A stretch of 64,000 bases of DNA. It comes from Bryoerythrophyllum caledonicum. Its lineage: Eukaryota > Streptophyta > Bryopsida > Pottiales > Pottiaceae. Position 1 is the stretch's first letter. Every line of letters starts with the position of its first letter. Positions 61,404-64,000 of this stretch are shown piece by piece. The notes beneath the pieces are model-generated. The model did not search any database. It saw nothing but the letters and a program-made list of their open reading frames with translations, and was not told the origin of the DNA. The DNA lies in NCBI GenBank assembly GCA_963971425.1, contig OZ020515.1:17314291-17378290 (forward strand). The letters run 5' to 3'. The position numbers and the translations under genes were made by a program.

Positions 61404-64000
61404 TTAATGTGCTAAACAATTCGGACACGACCATTGACCCACTGGTACCTCTAGAAGAGGTGGGGTTAGACATTCTAGATGCCATCTCGTAGAACACAAG
61501 TCACAAATGACCATTGTGGCTGCCCGTTTGGCACTACCACACAATTGACATCGCAATCCATAGGAGATGTGAGAAATACCAGGGTTTACCGTTCCATCAA
61601 TGTGTGGTAAATGGCAAGGAGCGCAATTGCGTGTGTGATCCTTCCATATCTTACCATCACGACCCTCCAACAGTAACACTCCTGAGTGCTTCACCTCACG
61701 AACTCGCAAGATCACCCGTCCCGCTGTCACATCCAAGGTGGTGGGCGCTGCTTGCTGCAAATACACATAGTCTCCAGGAATAAACCGTCGCACTTGCGGT
61801 CGGTAGCCTCCTCCCCGTATTGTAGCATAACGCAACGTATCCCGATGTTGAGCAATGGAAAGATTCTCCAATGCCATAGGCATCACCCGTTTGAACAAAT
61901 CCGCACGTTGCTCACACACTTGAGCCCACGTATCTGGATTGTCCATGTTAGCCAACACGGTGTCAGCATCTGCCTGAATGGCCTTCGGTAACACCGGTTG
62001 CCTTCCAAACAACAAAAAGTAAGGAGAAAAGGACGCCAAAGATGCTTGCTTACTAAACCGGTAGCCCATGGCTATCCACGGTAATTGTAAGTCCCAATCT
62101 TGATGATGTCCCTTCTTCAAACTATACTTCCGAAGCCCCCTCTTGACGGTTTGCACCATGCGCTCCGCCAAGCCATCCGCTTCGGGGTGATCCCTCGAAG
62201 TAGTGCGATGATCTATCATCGCTTGCTCACACAACGTTTGAAACTCATCCAAGAATTCCCTTCCTTGGTCTGTGAGAACTTCCGCTGGAGCTCCAAAGCG
62301 ACTCAACACACGATCAAGGAAAGAGTAAGCGGCCCCCTCACTAAACTTGTCAGGCAACGCCACCAACTCTATCCATTTCGAGAAGTGCTCGATCATCACC
62401 AACACATACTTATTGTGTCGAGGTGTCATTGGCAATGGACCAGCGAAATCTAAGCTCCACCTATATCCCAAGCCCATGATTGGCAATGGTTGCAATTGTG
62501 GCATCGGAGCGTTAAAAGACGCTCGTACCCGATCACAAACCATACACCGGGCTACCAAGGCTTGAACTTGAGTTTGCATTCCTCGCCACCAATAGTGAAG
62601 CTGGAGCAAGCTATAAGTCCTCCGTACTCCAAAGTGCCCAAGGTCTTCATGCGTGTCCTTGATGAGCTTCACTCTCTCCAATGGAGTTGGCACAACCTTT
62701 TGCGTGCCATCCGGCCACACCCTCACAAGGTGAGTCCTCTCCCACACGAACCGTTTGGCTCGTTGTGAGACCCGATCTCTCTCCTTAGTGGACCACACAG
62801 GCACCACTTCTCCATTCTTTAGAAAATGCATCACGTTCATGTCTTCAAAGATGTCTTTGGCGCCCCCAAATTCTTCACCGCCATCCTCATCTACCGTGGC
62901 CACAGTAGAAGCTCCGGTGTCATCTCCACGCATCGCCAATACACTTAGAAAGGCCAAACAATGCCAACCTGGCAACTGATCGGCTTCATCTTCCCCGTGC
63001 CACCTAGCGCCCGTAGCATCCGCTTGGTTTGGAATTGGATTGCGGCTAAGGCCGTCGGCATCCATATTCACCAATCCCGCTCTGTGCACCACCTTGAAGT
63101 CGTATTCCATCAACATCAAGGCCCACCGCGCTAGCTTGCCTGTTAGTTTGTCAGACTCCATCAACCACTTTAAAGGTTGATGATCTGTGACTAACAAGAA
63201 CTCGTTACCATAAAGGTAACATCGAAAATGAGCAATTGCCCATATGGCAGCCAAACACTCCCCTTCATACGAGCTATACTGGGCCTCCGCATTATTGTTG
63301 GACCGGCTGGCGTACGCAATGACAAACTCCTTCCCATCGTCATCCATTTGCGTCAACACCGCACCAATTCCCAATGCGCTCCAATCTGTGTGTAGCTGGT
63401 ATGTCCTTCCGGCTATTGGCCTTCGAAGTATAGGTGCCGATGCCAAGCGGTCCTTCAACTCTTGAAAGGCCACCTCTTGCTCATCTCCCCATATCCAAGG
63501 TTGATCATTCCTTTTCAACATGGTTAATGGCTTGGCAATAGCACTGAAAGTCTTCACAAACTTTCTATAGTAATTACACAACCCCAAGAATGCACGTAGC
63601 CTACTAATATCCCTTGGTCTAGGAATAGACATCACTACTTCAATTTTACTAGCTACCACACCCAATCCACTTGGATATATCATGTGGCCTAAGTACTCGA
63701 TGCGGTCAAAGTAGAATTTCCACTTACCAGGGTGCAACTTCAAACCGTGGAGCCTCAATCTAGCAAACACTTCCATCAAGTGTAGCCTATGTTGCCTTCG
63801 ATTCGTGCTAAAGACAACGATGTCGTCAATGTAGCATCTCACGAAATCCAAGCCCGAGAATACTCGGTCCATAACCCTCTGGAATTCGGCAGGGGCATTC
63901 TTCAATCCAAATGGTAAGAATTTCCATTGGAACAACCGGTCCTTCCCATCTTTGTCAATGCCCCAGAACGCGGTCTTCTCCTTGTCTTCCTCTCTCAGTC
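61404..64000 (-). CDS. Ty3/gypsy polyprotein, 3' part: RT, RNase H, integrase and C-terminal PHD finger (runs off the window)
   Basis: Open from the right edge to the stop at 61,404; gag, protease and the start of RT lie beyond 64,000. In order: RT with FGLKNAPAEFQ and CYIDDIVVFS; RNase H (LHTDWSALGIGAVL, YEGECLAAIW, VVHRAGLVNMDADGLSR); integrase with HHCC finger (HEDLGHFG, CMVCDRV) and DDE residues (SLDFAGPLP, LTDQGREFLDEF, ADGLAERMVQ); an SH3-like FIPGDYVYLQ region. The last 50 residues form a PHD finger (CQLCG...CDLCSTRWHLECL...WSCPNC) where chromoviruses usually carry a chromodomain. PHD fingers read histone H3 tails, so this probably guides integration. The pol part has no internal stop, so the insertion may be young. 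Confidence 0.9.
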   Translation of the reverse strand, partial: LREEDKEKTAFWGIDKDGKDRLFQWKFLPFGLKNAPAEFQRVMDRVFSGLDFVRCYIDDIVVFSTNRRQHRLHLMEVFARLRLHGLKLHPGKWKFYFDRIEYLGHMIYPSGLGVVASKIEVVMSIPRPRDISRLRAFLGLCNYYRKFVKTFSAIAKPLTMLKRNDQPWIWGDEQEVAFQELKDRLASAPILRRPIAGRTYQLHTDWSALGIGAVLTQMDDDGKEFVIAYASRSNNNAEAQYSSYEGECLAAIWAIAHFRCYLYGNEFLLVTDHQPLKWLMESDKLTGKLARWALMLMEYDFKVVHRAGLVNMDADGLSRNPIPNQADATGARWHGEDEADQLPGWHCLAFLSVLAMRGDDTGASTVATVDEDGGEEFGGAKDIFEDMNVMHFLKNGEVVPVWSTKERDRVSQRAKRFVWERTHLVRVWPDGTQKVVPTPLERVKLIKDTHEDLGHFGVRRTYSLLQLHYWWRGMQTQVQALVARCMVCDRVRASFNAPMPQLQPLPIMGLGYRWSLDFAGPLPMTPRHNKYVLVMIEHFSKWIELVALPDKFSEGAAYSFLDRVLSRFGAPAEVLTDQGREFLDEFQTLCEQAMIDHRTTSRDHPEADGLAERMVQTVKRGLRKYSLKKGHHQDWDLQLPWIAMGYRFSKQASLASFSPYFLLFGRQPVLPKAIQADADTVLANMDNPDTWAQVCEQRADLFKRVMPMALENLSIAQHRDTLRYATIRGGGYRPQVRRFIPGDYVYLQQAAPTTLDVTAGRVILRVREVKHSGVLLLEGRDGKIWKDHTRNCAPCHLPHIDGTVNPGISHISYGLRCQLCGSAKRAATMVICDLCSTRWHLECLTPPLLEVPVGQWSCPNCLAH

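Overview
The window looks like nuclear DNA of a land plant. It has intron-split genes with GT-AG junctions, a multi-exon P-class pentatricopeptide repeat (PPR) gene, plant-type glyoxalase-like and old-yellow-enzyme genes, and about two thirds retrotransposon sequence. The lineage cannot be fixed by reading. The repeat content, the bacterial-type flavin reductase and the GC-rich codons of short genes would suit a non-seed plant (bryophyte, lycophyte or fern), but this is inference only.

Layout: 1-3.1 kb is AT-rich intergenic DNA. 3.7-7.0 kb holds a six-exon PPR gene (+). 8.05-8.55 kb holds an intronless DPH4-type J-protein gene (+), followed by three decayed exons of a 20S proteasome beta-1 subunit pseudogene (8.74-9.41 kb). 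9.4-13.7 kb is intergenic, with a fold-back element and one copy of a 376-bp dispersed repeat. 14.33-16.93 kb holds a seven-exon old yellow enzyme gene (+), with one MITE in its promoter and a related MITE in intron 1. 17.58-18.33 kb holds a three-exon VOC/glyoxalase-I-like gene (-), convergent with it. 18.6-22.5 kb has minisatellites and a recurring 17-bp motif.

22.5-60 kb is a nest of one family of very large non-LTR retrotransposons. Copy A/D (+) starts at about 22.57 kb, is split at 31,194 and resumes at 54,174. It was split by copy B (-), with a 12-bp target-site duplication (TSD). B was itself split by copy C (+, 41,144-51,751), with a 13-bp TSD. The 5' part of a fourth copy, E (-), abuts the 3' end of A/D. 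A 102-bp retroposon with its own 13-bp TSD sits inside A. All copies are broken by stops and frameshifts, but together they show ORF1 plus an ORF2 with an AP-type endonuclease, reverse transcriptase (RT), RNase H, a CCHC finger and a C-terminal restriction-like endonuclease. This dual-endonuclease design is known from the Dualen/RandI elements of green algae. In front of the AP endonuclease, ORF2 carries 2A-like (D-I-E-T-N-P-G-P) ribosome-skipping motifs, in tandem in B and C. This combination is the main candidate for something undescribed.

60.3-64 kb is the 3' part of a Ty3/gypsy element (-): RT, RNase H and integrase ending in a PHD finger, with LTR-like sequence at 60,345-61,174. It runs off the right edge. 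No tRNA, rRNA or CRISPR was recognised.
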